Shown: piece by piece, positions 39,706-53,512 of the stretch | Position numbering within the stretch: the stretch's first letter is position 1 | Layout: each line of letters begins with the position of its first letter | Source: Kiritimatiellia bacterium | GTDB taxonomy: Bacteria; Verrucomicrobiota; Kiritimatiellia; RFP12; JAAYLN01 | Assembly: GCA_017962605.1 (NCBI GenBank) | Contig: JAGCUY010000117.1 | Span: 1-53,512, forward strand | Direction of reading: 5' to 3' | Length of the DNA: 53,512 bases | Position numbers and translations under genes: made by a program | Notes under the pieces: model-generated | Databases searched by the model: none | What the model was told of the DNA's origin: nothing | Seen by the model: the letters and a program-made list of their open reading frames with translations, nothing else

Positions 39706-41512
39706 AATGAAGATGGACAACGTGGTTTTCAATCGCAGCCTTTGCGATTCAGGATATCAAGTGGATTTTGTCATAGGCACGACCTATTCGCTCGACTTCG
39801 ACACATTCATGTCGCTGCCGTTTTCGCTCGGTTTCATGGGAGAGCCGGAAGAGGAGATGCTTCAATCCCCCCCGCACCTTTTTGCCGCACTTCGCATGTG
39901 TTCGGAGCGTTTGGCCGTTTTTTGCAATTTTGCGGACATGCAGATACGCCCCCAGTCAAGGAAGGTTTACTGTGCGCTCATGGAGACCAGTGTGTTCCCC
40001 GTCATGCCTAGAACGACAAGGGCAAATCCGATAGTCAACTTTCACCCGAAAATATGGGTGGTAAAAGAGACGAAGGAAGACGACAGTGCCGACTCCCGAG
40101 TGAAGCTCATCGTCATGAGCCGGAACCTTACACGGGACGGAAGTCTTGATTGCATTTGCGTCTTGAATGGCAAGATTGGGACTGGCGAGGCATCCCAGGA
40201 GGCGCAACGCAAACATCTGCCCCTTTGTGAGTTTCTCGATTATCTGAAGCGTTTCGTGGCGAGGACAGAGAATCGAAAGGAAATCAGCGCAAAAAGGAGA
40301 AAAATCTCGGAATTGATCAATGACATCAAGCGGATTGAAGCCTTTGATATTGAAGGATCCGACTATGATGACTATGCATTTTTCCCCATGGGAATTGGCG
40401 GATATTCAGGGCGTGGAGTTCGGGAGGAAATTTCAACGGCTCGCGAAGTCGCGATTGTCTCGCCTTTTTTGGATGACAGAACACTGGCGCTTTTTTCCAA
40501 TGCCAGGTCAAAAATGCTGCTAACTCGCGAAGAGTCCCTTTCAAGGGAGGCGGTTGAGCCATTTGGGAGGGACAACATCTGGACGATGAACCCCGACATG
40601 CTCCACAACAATCTAGGCGAAAGCGTCGATCTTCACGCGAAGATGTATTTCACTACCGCAGCCAATAGCAGCGATCACTACTTGTATCTTGGTTCGACGA
40701 ACGCCACACAGGGAGGTTTCGACCGGAATGTTGAATTTCTCCTTAAACTTCACTTCAGGCCTTACAAAATCACTTTCGACGATTTCTGCTCGTTCTTCAA
40801 GAGGGATTCCGAGAACCGTTTCGTCAATTGGAACGGTTCGTTGGAAGGGAGTCCTCGGGAACCATCGGAATACGAAAGGACGCGTGACTTGAGAAAGGCG
40901 GTTGAGTCCATCCAGCAGGCGGTTTTCCAACGGGAAAACGATAAGTGGGCTATCATCATCAATGTGTTGGCAACCCCCGAAAGGTCGGTCCGCATCCATC
41001 CGCTCGTGCGGCCGGATCTGGAAAAGCCACTTAAAGGACCGGAAACCACGTTTCGCGGTTTGGCTCTTGCCCAACTCACGGAATTCTTCGTCATAAAACT
41101 TGATGGTCTTGAACGCGTCGTCAAAATTCAAGCCGAAGGACAAGATTGGGATTGGAAAACACGCGATGACGAGCTTTGCGTGAAGATGGGAACCGAATGC
41201 AGAGACTGTTTTATGGACTGCATATCCTTCTTTCTTTCCGAGAGCAAGTCGGTGTATATGGCCAATTGGAAAAGGAGGGGCAACGATTCTCTGATTTCCA
41301 ACGAGTCAACCACGGAAAGCGCCAGATTCTCGGCGGTATATGAGGATTTGCTTCGCATTGCCTACGAATCACCGGAATCCTTTCAGAGAATCCGGAGTTT
41401 CGTCGAAGGCCTTCCAGAGAACATCGTCCCTCAGGAGTTTTTTACGCTGTGCGAGATGGTTGGCAAAGCGGGAATATGGAGGAATGGAAAATGGATGCCG
41501 GCAACAAGATGA
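39698..41512 (+). CDS. PLD-family nuclease-like protein
   Basis: 604 residues; AGGAGGGG lies 8 nt before ATG 39698 within the preceding gene. Two HxK motifs of the phospholipase D superfamily are visible: 'NFHPKIWVV' near residue 113 and 'DLHAKMYFTT' near 316 followed by 'YLGSTNATQGGFDRNVEFLL'. Together they would make one active site, as in PLD-type nucleases. The C-terminal half ('FAVLATPERSVRIHPLVRP'-like region, ~420-604) is unrecognised. The stop overlaps the helicase coding region by 22 nt. It is probably the nuclease of the DUF6361-helicase operon. Confidence 0.8.
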   Translation: MSRMKMDNVVFNRSLCDSGYQVDFVIGTTYSLDFDTFMSLPFSLGFMGEPEEEMLQSPPHLFAALRMCSERLAVFCNFADMQIRPQSRKVYCALMETSVFPVMPRTTRANPIVNFHPKIWVVKETKEDDSADSRVKLIVMSRNLTRDGSLDCICVLNGKIGTGEASQEAQRKHLPLCEFLDYLKRFVARTENRKEISAKRRKISELINDIKRIEAFDIEGSDYDDYAFFPMGIGGYSGRGVREEISTAREVAIVSPFLDDRTLALFSNARSKMLLTREESLSREAVEPFGRDNIWTMNPDMLHNNLGESVDLHAKMYFTTAANSSDHYLYLGSTNATQGGFDRNVEFLLKLHFRPYKITFDDFCSFFKRDSENRFVNWNGSLEGSPREPSEYERTRDLRKAVESIQQAVFQRENDKWAIIINVLATPERSVRIHPLVRPDLEKPLKGPETTFRGLALAQLTEFFVIKLDGLERVVKIQAEGQDWDWKTRDDELCVKMGTECRDCFMDCISFFLSESKSVYMANWKRRGNDSLISNESTTESARFSAVYEDLLRIAYESPESFQRIRSFVEGLPENIVPQEFFTLCEMVGKAGIWRNGKWMPATR

Positions 41513-44469
41513 TGGATTTTCAGGAAGCCACTGCGAAGCGGATCGTTGATCTTTTCTTCGACAAATCCAACCCTCGCGAAAGGGTTCTTCTCGCTGATGA
41601 GGTTGGGTTGGGGAAAACAAAGGTGGCCGCCCGCGTGGTCTCACTCTTCCGCGAACGCATCCGCGAACGCAGAAAGGGAGAGGAGAAGGACAATTTCCGC
41701 GTCGTGTACGTCTGCTCCAACCTGAATATCGTAGATCAGAACCTTGATGCGCTGGGTGTCGCAACAAGGTTGGATTTCAACGAGAGCCGCCTTTCAATGC
41801 AGCATTATTCCCTTGAACAAACGCTGCGTGAAAACACGGACGAAATTCTCATGCCGCTCACGCCCAGCACATCCTTCGATTTCCGATCAACTGGACTTGC
41901 CAACGAGCGGGCGCTCATGTGCGTCATCCTTCTCAAGAGCCGCCAGTTTGAGGGAGAAGCTATTCAGAACTCCATCAAGGGGTTCTTCCAAGGCACGGTC
42001 AAGGATGAGGAGAGATGGGGGCAATTGCTTTCGCACTATAGCGAAGGAGTGGATAATCTAGGCACGGACTACCTTCGCAGAGTGGAAACCGCGTTAAGCG
42101 AATACCTCACGAAAGAGAACCAATGCGAACTATTGTCACGTCTGGGAGAGGTCGCAAATAACCCCACTATTCTTGGCGCAGGGGAGAAAGGCCAAATCAT
42201 TTCCCGTCTCAGGCACGCCTTTGCTAAAATCTCCCTTGATCAACTGAATCCAGATCTTGTCATTATGGACGAATTCCAGCGGTTTCGGAATCTTTTGATT
42301 AACGAAGGGGACGACGAGCAGCAACTTGACGAGCAGAAACTTTTGGCAAAAGAGTTCTTCGCAAAAAAGGGAACCAGAATTCTCCTTCTGTCCGCTACCC
42401 CTTACAGACCCTTTACAACGCTGGACGAACTCACCGAAAGTGGCGTTGACGAACACTTCGATGATTTTCAAAAAGTGGTACTGTTTCTTTGCAACGGCAA
42501 ACCCGAAAGGAAAAAAGCGTTTGACGAAACTTGGAAGCGGTTCAATACTGCCCTTGTCAAAATCAACGCCGACACCTTTGATAAGGCGATAGCCGTAAAG
42601 AAGGACGCGGAAGCAGCCCTTTACGGCATGATGTGCCGAACTGAACGCATCAATGAGGGGAATATCCGGACTGTTCTGCCCCAAATGAGCCTCTCGTCGG
42701 AAGATATCCGTTCGTACTTTGGGGCGCGGGAGCTTCTTGGCGCAGTCAATAACAATAAAGATGTGTCGGAGAAAAAGGTCCAAACCGTTCCCATCGAATA
42801 TACGAAGTCATCTTCTTACCTGATGTCCTTCATGGAGCACTACAAGTTGAAGGAGTACATTCGAGAAGGGATCAATAGTTCTAAGACCAAATTGCCCGTC
42901 TCCAAGTTTCTCTACGTGCCGTACAAGCTAGTTGAAGAGTACAAGCAGCTGCCAGCGACGAACGCGCGTCTTCATAGCCTAGTTGACATGCTTTTCTCCG
43001 AAATCGACGCGTCGCGACTTCTTTGGGTGCCGGCATCCCGTCCCTACTATCTGACGCATGGGGTCTTCTCCCACGCTTCCGGTTTTTCAAAAATCCTCGT
43101 CTTTTCATCATGGGCGATGGTTCCGCGAATGATATCGTGCCTCGTGTCCTACGAGGCGGAGCGCCGTGTTGTGCGCGGATTGAAAGGGCGCAGGCGACCG
43201 GGGGGATATTTCAATGAGGAGAGGAAGAAGCGTTCCCAAGCTGATCGGCTACGATTCAAAGGGGAGGAGGAAAATCCTCTTTGCCACGCTTCGCCATATC
43301 TTGCAGCAATTTACAAACCGGAGGAATGGCTTGGAAAGGACGTCGGAGAAATCCTGGGCGCAATCAAGAACATAATCCAACCTAAAGTGGAGGAAATCGC
43401 GGCAAACTGGCGTACGGAGGGGGGAGGAAAATGGAAGATCGCGAGTCTCTCGCTTCTGATGCGTGCCCTTGATGGTGAGGCTGTGGAAAACCATCCGGGG
43501 GCAATTGATGATGTCAGTAAGGTGGTGGATACTCTCGCCCTTGCGGCTTTGGGTTCCCCGGCCATCTGCGCATACAGACTTACCCGCGACATGGAACAGG
43601 CAAATAACATAGCCAAATTCTTCGAATCGATGTTCAATCGTCCCGACCCCTCAATGGTCGTCACGCTTTGTGCTGGAAGGAAGGCGGAGAATTATGTCGA
43701 GGAGGTGCTGGAGTATTGCGTTGAGGGGAATCTCCAAGCCGTACTCGATGAGTATGACCACATGCTGGACGGCAAATGGAAGGATGTCCTGAAACATGGT
43801 CCCATGGATACCGGAACGTGGGATGTTGACATGAAAGGAAACAAAGGAGGAATTGAAAGGCATAAAATGCGTACATCCTTCGCTGTTCCGTTCTCGAACA
43901 CCAAGATGGATGAAAAAACCGTAGCCGGAGTTTCCGCGCTCCGCACGGCGTTTAATTCGCCGTTCCGGCCGTTCGTTCTTACAACAACGTCGGTCGGGCA
44001 GGAGGGCCTGGACTTTCATTGGTATGCGCGCAAGGTGATTCATTGGAACCTCCCTTCCAATCCGGCGGACATGGAACAGCGCGAGGGGCGCGTAAATCGT
44101 TACAAGTGCCTTTCGATTCGCCAGCGGCTTGGAAAATACTATGGGAATGTTCCATCATGGGACGAAATCTTCAAAAAGGCCAAAGAGGACTTCAAGGGTG
44201 GTAATTCCGACCTGGTGCCATTTTGGTGCCTGCCGCAGGACTTTGACAACCCTGATCAGTCTCCGCTCATCGAGCGCATCATCCTCATGTATCCGCTCAG
44301 CCAGGACTGTCTACGGTACGAAAACAAAAAGAAGGTTTTGTCGCTTTATCGGCTCACAATGGGACAGCCTCGTCAGGAAGAGTTACTGGAAATGCTTGCA
44401 AAGTCGGATATTTCGCCAGACAATCTCCATGAACTCACAATGAACTTAAGCCCAGTTTCCCGTATTTGA
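41491..44469 (+). CDS. SNF2/RapA-type helicase
   Basis: 992 residues from ATG 41491 (GGAGG 8 nt upstream, inside the end of the PLD gene). Motif I 'VLLADEVGLGKTKVAARVV' near residue 30-48, motif Ia 'VVYVCSNLNIVDQN', motif II 'LVIMDEFQRFRN' (DEFQ) near 256, motif III 'ILLLSATPYRPFT' near 298. Motifs V-VI are 'LTTTSVGQEGLDFHWYARKV' and 'HWNLPSNPADMEQREGRVNR' near 830-872. Long insertions lie between the two RecA lobes. It is a DNA translocase or remodeller. With the PLD nuclease and DUF6361 protein it forms a three-gene operon of the type found in defence islands. Confidence 0.88.
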   Translation: MDAGNKMMDFQEATAKRIVDLFFDKSNPRERVLLADEVGLGKTKVAARVVSLFRERIRERRKGEEKDNFRVVYVCSNLNIVDQNLDALGVATRLDFNESRLSMQHYSLEQTLRENTDEILMPLTPSTSFDFRSTGLANERALMCVILLKSRQFEGEAIQNSIKGFFQGTVKDEERWGQLLSHYSEGVDNLGTDYLRRVETALSEYLTKENQCELLSRLGEVANNPTILGAGEKGQIISRLRHAFAKISLDQLNPDLVIMDEFQRFRNLLINEGDDEQQLDEQKLLAKEFFAKKGTRILLLSATPYRPFTTLDELTESGVDEHFDDFQKVVLFLCNGKPERKKAFDETWKRFNTALVKINADTFDKAIAVKKDAEAALYGMMCRTERINEGNIRTVLPQMSLSSEDIRSYFGARELLGAVNNNKDVSEKKVQTVPIEYTKSSSYLMSFMEHYKLKEYIREGINSSKTKLPVSKFLYVPYKLVEEYKQLPATNARLHSLVDMLFSEIDASRLLWVPASRPYYLTHGVFSHASGFSKILVFSSWAMVPRMISCLVSYEAERRVVRGLKGRRRPGGYFNEERKKRSQADRLRFKGEEENPLCHASPYLAAIYKPEEWLGKDVGEILGAIKNIIQPKVEEIAANWRTEGGGKWKIASLSLLMRALDGEAVENHPGAIDDVSKVVDTLALAALGSPAICAYRLTRDMEQANNIAKFFESMFNRPDPSMVVTLCAGRKAENYVEEVLEYCVEGNLQAVLDEYDHMLDGKWKDVLKHGPMDTGTWDVDMKGNKGGIERHKMRTSFAVPFSNTKMDEKTVAGVSALRTAFNSPFRPFVLTTTSVGQEGLDFHWYARKVIHWNLPSNPADMEQREGRVNRYKCLSIRQRLGKYYGNVPSWDEIFKKAKEDFKGGNSDLVPFWCLPQDFDNPDQSPLIERIILMYPLSQDCLRYENKKKVLSLYRLTMGQPRQEELLEMLAKSDISPDNLHELTMNLSPVSRI

Positions 44470-44477
44470 CGCCGTCT

Positions 44478-44510
44478 GGTCAAGGTGGGGCTTCTCGGGA
44501 TTCGGGAGCC
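44478..44510 (+). repeat. 33-bp direct repeat, left copy (also hairpin)
   Basis: Matches 45022-45054 at 30 of 33 positions (core CTCGGGATTCGGGAGCC). The pair flanks the Cys-rich repeat gene. The left copy also forms a hairpin, GGGGCT (44487-44492) with AGCCCC (44507-44512), which may terminate the helicase operon although no T-run follows at once. Confidence 0.65.
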
Positions 44511-44569
44511 CCGCCTCCCGGCAAAGCCATTTTGTTTTTGCAAATTTTTATTTTTTCTTTGAATTTTTA

Positions 44570-44598
44570 TTGACTTATATAGACTTTTGTGATATAAT
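44570..44598 (+). promoter_or_regulatory. Near-consensus sigma-70 promoter
   Basis: TTGACT (44570-44575), 17 nt, TATAAT (44593-44598), in a very AT-rich stretch (44530-44640). It drives the Cys-rich repeat gene with a ~35-nt leader. Confidence 0.85.
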
Positions 44599-44638
44599 AT
44601 TTGCGTTCATTTATCAAAGACAAAAGGAAAAGAATAAA

Positions 44639-44959
44639 ATGAAAAGAATTGTTCAGTTTTGTGTCATCTTGTTGGCGGCAATAGTTTTTACGGCTGGGGA
44701 TGCCGTGACGAAGTGCCGTTTCTGCGGCAGCGGTTCATACGGGAGCGGCTGCCCCTACAGCCCTTATGGCAAGCACCAGCACCGTGGCGTGGGGGCGATG
44801 TGCGAGTTTTGCGGCAGCAGCTCCTACGGAAGCGGCTGCCCTTACAGCCCCTACGGCAAACACAAGCACGGCGGCGACGGTGCAAAGTGCGTCTGGTGCG
44901 GCAGCAGTTCATACGGAAGCGGCTGCCCCTACAGCCCGGCGTCGAGGCACGAACGGTAG
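44639..44959 (+). CDS. Secreted Cys-rich triple-repeat protein
   Basis: 106 residues from ATG 44639 (AAAGGAAAAG upstream). Residues 1-~20 are a signal peptide (MKRIVQFCVILLAAIVFTAG). The mature part is three ~30-residue units of the form CxxCGSSSYGSGCPYSPYGKHxH, with Cys-x2-Cys, a third Cys and two His per unit, so each may bind a metal. It should be exported to periplasm or surface. Short repeats of this CGS..YGSGCPYSP type occur in other bacterial and phage proteins without a known role to me. It stands alone between 33-bp direct repeats, under its own strong promoter. Confidence 0.75.
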   Translation: MKRIVQFCVILLAAIVFTAGDAVTKCRFCGSGSYGSGCPYSPYGKHQHRGVGAMCEFCGSSSYGSGCPYSPYGKHKHGGDGAKCVWCGSSSYGSGCPYSPASRHER

Positions 44960-45021
44960 TACTCTGGGCGCCGCTGGCGCGTTGGGCGGAGCGCACCGCT
45001 GGCGCGCGATGCAAGGCGCCA

Positions 45022-45054
45022 GGCCAAGGCGGGGCTTTTCGGGATTCGGGAGCC
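45022..45054 (+). repeat. 33-bp direct repeat, right copy
   Basis: Second copy of the element at 44478. It is followed by a GC-rich stretch with repeated CGAATCCCG/CGAAACCCG words (45065-45115). Bases 44960-45165 hold no gene I can support. Confidence 0.65.
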
Positions 45055-45116
45055 GGGAGCGGGGAGCCGCCGAATCCCGAATCCCGCCGCGAAACCCGAA
45101 ACCCGAATCCCGCCCT

Positions 45117-45148
45117 CTTTCAACTTTTCAACTTTTCAACTTTTCAAC
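45117..45148 (+). repeat. TTTTCAAC octamer tandem repeat
   Basis: About four tandem copies of an 8-bp unit (TTTTCAAC) just before the MoxR gene leader. It is prone to slippage and might change the promoter spacing of the downstream operon; no clear -10 box is seen near it. Confidence 0.65.
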
Positions 45149-45165
45149 CCACAACCTCTCATCTT

Positions 45166-46290
45166 ATGAAAACATCACTTGACATGCACAATACCGTGAC
45201 GGGCAAACGGCTGGAGCGAATCCTCTCGCTGCAGCTGGACGCCCTTGAAAAGAACCCTTCGCTGGCGAAGACGCTGCCACCGCTGATGGTCTGGGGTGCG
45301 CCGGGACTCGGCAAGTCCAGCATCATCCGCAAGGCCGCCGACGACCGGGGCATCGGCTTCATCGACGTCCGCCTCGCCCAGCGCGAGCCCGTGGACATCC
45401 GCGGTCTGCCCGTTCCCGACAAGGACGGCGTGAAGTGGCTCGTCTCGAGCGACTGGCCCCGCGACCCGAAGAGCCGCGGGATCATCCTCTTCGACGAGCT
45501 CACGGCGGCCGACCGCTCGCTTCAGGTCGCGGCCTACGAGTTCATCCTCGACCGCCGTCTCGGCGAGCTCTACCGCGTGCCGGACGGCTGGTACATCTGC
45601 GCCGCCGGCAACCGCACCGAGGACCGCGCCGTCGCCGCCACGATGTCGTCCGCCCTCGCCAACCGCTTCATGCACGTGGAGCTGGGCGGCGACGTGGAGA
45701 GCTGGGTCGCGTGGGCGCAGCATAATGACATCCGCCCCTGCGTGACGGCCTTCCTCCGCTTCCGGCCGGAGATGCTTTTCCGCCAGGACGGCGAGAACCT
45801 CGAGCGCGGATGGCCGTCGCCGCGTTCCTGGGAGCGCGTGAGCCGCATGCTGGACGTGACGGACGGCGAGGAGGAGGAGCTGCAGCGCAGCGTCGTGCAC
45901 GGAATCGTCGGCGACCGCGCCGGCATGGAGTTCATGGAGTTCCGCAAGCTCTCGGAGCAGTTCGACGACGTGCGGAAGCTCATGCTCGACCCGGAGGCGA
46001 AGATCATCATCCCGCAGCGCGCCGACCTCAAGTACGCGCTCTGCGCGGCGGTCGCCTACCACGTCTGGCGCGGCGAGACCGACGAGGAGGGACGGCGCCT
46101 CCTCGACGGCTTCTACCGCATCTGCATCGCACTCACGAGCGACTTCGCCTCGATGCTGATGATGGACGTGATGTCCGGCTCGAAGCGCATTTCTCGCAAT
46201 GCGGCCTGCGAGCGGCTCTTCGCCAACCCGGGCTACAAGCCCTGGGCGAAGAAGCATGGAACCGCGCTGCGCGCGCACATCGCGGTGTAG
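45166..46290 (+). CDS. MoxR-type AAA+ ATPase
   Basis: 374 residues from ATG 45166; the longer open frame upstream is not coding. Walker A 'VWGAPGLGKSSIIRKAA' near 43-59, 'DVRLAQREPVDIRGLPVPD' near 68-86, Walker B 'RGIILFDELTAADRS' near 105, sensor 1 'WYICAAGNRTED' near 145, and 'SALANRFMHVEL' arginine-finger region near 163. This is the MoxR/AAA_5 pattern. MoxR ATPases act with VWA proteins to remodel targets; the DUF2201 VWA partner lies two genes downstream. No good ribosome site is visible before the ATG. Confidence 0.85.
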   Translation: MKTSLDMHNTVTGKRLERILSLQLDALEKNPSLAKTLPPLMVWGAPGLGKSSIIRKAADDRGIGFIDVRLAQREPVDIRGLPVPDKDGVKWLVSSDWPRDPKSRGIILFDELTAADRSLQVAAYEFILDRRLGELYRVPDGWYICAAGNRTEDRAVAATMSSALANRFMHVELGGDVESWVAWAQHNDIRPCVTAFLRFRPEMLFRQDGENLERGWPSPRSWERVSRMLDVTDGEEEELQRSVVHGIVGDRAGMEFMEFRKLSEQFDDVRKLMLDPEAKIIIPQRADLKYALCAAVAYHVWRGETDEEGRRLLDGFYRICIALTSDFASMLMMDVMSGSKRISRNAACERLFANPGYKPWAKKHGTALRAHIAV

Positions 46291-46390
46291 CGCGATGTGA
46301 ATGACGAGTCGGTTACGCCGAAATGGCGATTTCGCCCAAATACACACCTCTCTCCAACTAACTTCCAACAACGAAAGGAACAACCACACC

Positions 46391-46462
46391 ATGCCAACAA
46401 TAGCGATAGACAAGACCATTAAAACGGCTTTAAGTGAAAGCATCCCCGCGGCGACGCATTAG
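46391..46462 (+). CDS. 23-residue ORF with a good ribosome site
   Basis: ATG 46391 follows AAAGGAAC at 10 nt and an operon-like ACAACGAAAGGAACAACC leader. The frame (MPTIAIDKTIKTALSES...) stops after 23 residues and the next gene begins 14 nt later. It may be the intact N-terminus of a gene whose body was lost, or a leader peptide. Confidence 0.35.
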   Translation: MPTIAIDKTIKTALSESIPAATH

Positions 46463-46476
46463 AAAGGAACCCCGCA

Positions 46477-47345
46477 ATGACCAAGATTCATCTTAACGAT
46501 TTGCAGAAAATTCTGGCAAGCCAGCCGTTCGTTTTCGATTCCTCTTCAGGCCACTTGCCATTCCTCCTCGTCGAGCCGTCACCCGAGCAATGGAAACAGC
46601 TTTCCAAAGGAGACGGGCACACTTCCATCGAAGAGGAACTCAAAAAGCGCCATTCGTCGACGCTCCTGGCGGTCAATTTCCATTTGCTGTTTCAGAGGAA
46701 AACGGGAATCCGTGTCTCCTTTGAAGACAAGGTGGCGATTCCCTTGCAGAAAAGCCCTAAAAACGCGAATCTGGACGTTTCCTACACTGAAGGGTTCCGG
46801 AAGATATATGTGGAAAGTAAGTTCCTCGAACCATTCTACGATTATTGCGGAAACAGGGACATCCGAACGCCGGGTCAACTGCTGAAAAGAATCAAGCCCT
46901 ATTTGGATGAGAGCCGCTATCCAGCGGTTGCATCACCATCGGACGTTCGCCGATGCTTTGAGGATCTGGCGTCAGAAATCCGTTCCGGCCGACTCCTTTT
47001 CGTTGATGTCCAGCAACTGTTCAAGCACGCGCTCGCCATCCACCGTGCGGCCAGCGAAATTTCCCCGTGTCCCGGCACCTGCATTGTTCTTCAGTCAATC
47101 CGGTGGCAACCGACATCCAGGTTCTTGGCCGCCGCCAAAGATTGTGGAACGGGCTGGGAGAATACGATCAGGGAGCGGGAAGCGCACATTCAGGATGAAA
47201 CCGAGATTTGCCGCCGGTACATGTCTCGGTTCATCGGGGCTCTCGGCGATGCGGACTTTTTCACATTCGAGGACTGCACCTACAACGAGCGAATCGATGC
47301 CTTGGAATCCGACGACGACAAACAGTTCCGTCTTCTGTATTTCTT

Positions 47346-47349
<4 letters not shown>
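46477..47349 (+). CDS. PD-(D/E)XK-like protein
   Basis: 290 residues; AAAGGAAC lies 9 nt before the ATG. 'NANLDVSYTEGFRKIYVESK' near residue 97-116 has the D...ExK arrangement of restriction-type nucleases (D101, E114, K116), followed by helices with 'KRIKPYLDESRYP'. It resembles the PGN_0703-like putative restriction endonucleases in outline, but this is tentative. It overlaps the next gene as ATGA. It sits between the MoxR ATPase and its VWA partner, so it may be the effector of that complex or inserted cargo. Confidence 0.55.
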
Positions 47350-52608
<5,259 letters not shown>

Positions 52609-52622
52609 GGAGAGAAACCACT

Positions 52623-53512
52623 ATGAACGCCAAGGAAGTATTGGACGACTACTTCAAGCAATGCGGCGAACGCAAACGGAAGCGCCGGGGCGCAGCCCCC
52701 GACGCTGCGGAGGCGATCGAGGCGCTGCATCCGTTCGCGGTCTCGCGCGTCGCGCGGTTCTGCGACGACGAGCGCGACCTGGCATACATCCGCTGGTCGA
52801 CGGATCCCGTCCATCTGCTCGGCGACGCCCTGACGGCGCCGTCCTCCAAGGTTCCTCCGAAGGAGAAGGCTGCGATCTGGCTCGACTACCTCCGGTGCGC
52901 TCCGGTCGACGCCTACCTCGCGCGGCTCGTCTCGAAGAAGGTTCCCGGCTGCGAGGACTTCCGGAACCTGTCGCCGGACTGCTTCCACGGCCGCATCCAC
53001 GTGACGGGGTTCGACCCGAACGCCAGGCGCGCCGACGCCCGGACGGAGGTGGAGCCCTTCCTGCGCGGGGAGACGTCGGAGTCCGTCTACGCGATCTCCT
53101 TCCTCCGGGCGGCGCGGAAGGACGTCTCGCCCTTCCCCGTGCGCGAGATGTTCCTCTACGCCTGCGCGCACTGCGCGTCCGCCGGGCGCCTCGCCTACGT
53201 CCTCGGCCAGCTCCGCCCGAAGCTCGGCCGTGCGGACTTCGTCGACGCGCTCGGCTATTCGCCCTTCTTCTACGCCGCCTACGCCCGCGTCCTTGCCGGC
53301 GAGGCGGAGCTCGGCCGATGGCTCGCGAGAGGGGAGGGGAGGACCTTCTGCGAGCTGATCCGGAAGGCCGGGGCCCGTCCCGACCGCAAGTGCCGCTACG
53401 GATTCTCGTGGAAGGACCTGGAGGCGGCCGCGCTCGAGCGTTTCGCCGCGAAGACGGCAGATTCCGGCGGCGCCGCGGCGACGGCCGTGCGGGGCGGCGA
53501 ACCGGCCTCGCC
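52623..53512 (+). CDS. Paralogue of the ligase C-terminal domain (cut by window end)
   Basis: Starts at ATG 52623 (AGGGAGAG upstream), 14 nt after the ligase stop, and is open to the last base, giving 296 residues so far. Residues ~175-285 repeat the ligase C-terminal block: '[13 protein letters not shown]', '[14 protein letters not shown]', '[15 protein letters not shown]'. The N-terminal ~170 also match it loosely ('ALHPFAVSRV', 'KAAIWLDYLRC'). No catalytic motif seen; a Cys pair (CAHC) may bind metal. It shows that the ligase tail exists as a stand-alone protein. Confidence 0.8.
   Translation, partial: MNAKEVLDDYFKQCGERKRKRRGAAPDAAEAIEALHPFAVSRVARFCDDERDLAYIRWSTDPVHLLGDALTAPSSKVPPKEKAAIWLDYLRCAPVDAYLARLVSKKVPGCEDFRNLSPDCFHGRIHVTGFDPNARRADARTEVEPFLRGETSESVYAISFLRAARKDVSPFPVREMFLYACAHCASAGRLAYVLGQLRPKLGRADFVDALGYSPFFYAAYARVLAGEAELGRWLARGEGRTFCELIRKAGARPDRKCRYGFSWKDLEAAALERFAAKTADSGGAAATAVRGGEPAS

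Noticed and set aside
44659..45165. N-terminal extension of the MoxR reading frame
   Set aside because: It runs out of frame through the Cys-rich gene and GC-rich spacer; the MoxR fold begins right after ATG 45166.
46316..46328. 13-nt match (CGCCGAAATGGCG) to the core of the array repeat
   Set aside because: Short self-complementary word, no second dyad or spacer structure; probably chance.

Overview
The window is a dense accessory (defence/conflict) region of a GC-rich, Gram-negative-type bacterium. The GH127 and GH130 glycoside-metabolism operon, the large sodium:solute symporter, the repeat-protein families and the defence gene load suggest a PVC-group gut or rumen organism, possibly Kiritimatiellota or a relative. 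This placement is inference from gene content; there is no rRNA, tRNA or marker gene to confirm it. I saw no transposase, integrase, rRNA or tRNA.

Layout. 0.1-2.4 kb: a membrane-anchored AlbA_2 (Schlafen-type) coiled-coil protein, then a 49-codon remnant of a second AlbA gene. 2.5-8.7 kb: a tightly packed operon with two small proteins, a uracil-DNA-glycosylase-like protein read in frame into a WXG100-like domain, a coiled-coil protein ending in a PD-(D/E)XK-type nuclease, a short coiled-coil protein, and a coiled-coil plus FtsK/SpoIIIE ATPase apparently split by a frameshift. 8.9-9.2 kb: six identical 36-bp partly palindromic repeats with five unique 30-32 bp spacers, a CRISPR-like array with no cas gene in the window, followed by a truncated copy of the small gene at 2.6 kb. 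9.4-13.2 kb: an AlbA_2-STAND NTPase-Sel1 repeat protein. 13.4-18.1 kb: VWA-NYN fusion, membrane kinase, TerY-like VWA and membrane PP2C phosphatase, i.e. a TerY-P-like phosphorylation module. 18.3-26.2 kb: an archaeal-type ATPase with a DUF234-like nuclease end and a 2133-residue AlbA_2-NACHT-(AT-rich variable region)-DUF3800-like-helical repeat protein.

26.2-34.9 kb is more housekeeping in character: a P-loop kinase, a YgjP-type metallopeptidase, an SSS transporter, an IspH-UppS fusion, and an operon of GH127, a 50-residue ORF and mannosylglucose phosphorylase (GH130). 35.0-38.4 kb holds two homologous units built from 24-residue 'PQFADKCDW' repeat genes and duplicated promoters, each followed by a different cargo gene. 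38.5-44.5 kb is an overlapping three-gene DUF6361-PLD nuclease-SNF2 helicase operon. A secreted Cys-rich repeat protein between short direct repeats follows. 45.2-53.5 kb is a MoxR ATPase, PD-(D/E)XK-like protein, DUF2201 metallopeptidase/VWA and a chimeric NAD-dependent DNA ligase operon, whose last gene is cut by the window end and is a paralogue of the ligase C-terminus.

Main candidates for undescribed biology: the WXG/nuclease/FtsK plus VWA/kinase/PP2C locus that encloses a cas-less array; the family of AlbA_2 proteins sharing one N-terminal module with different effector/NTPase parts; the MoxR-DUF2201-ligase operon; and the IspH-UppS fusion with lost UppS active-site residues. All family calls are from motif recognition by eye; no search was run.
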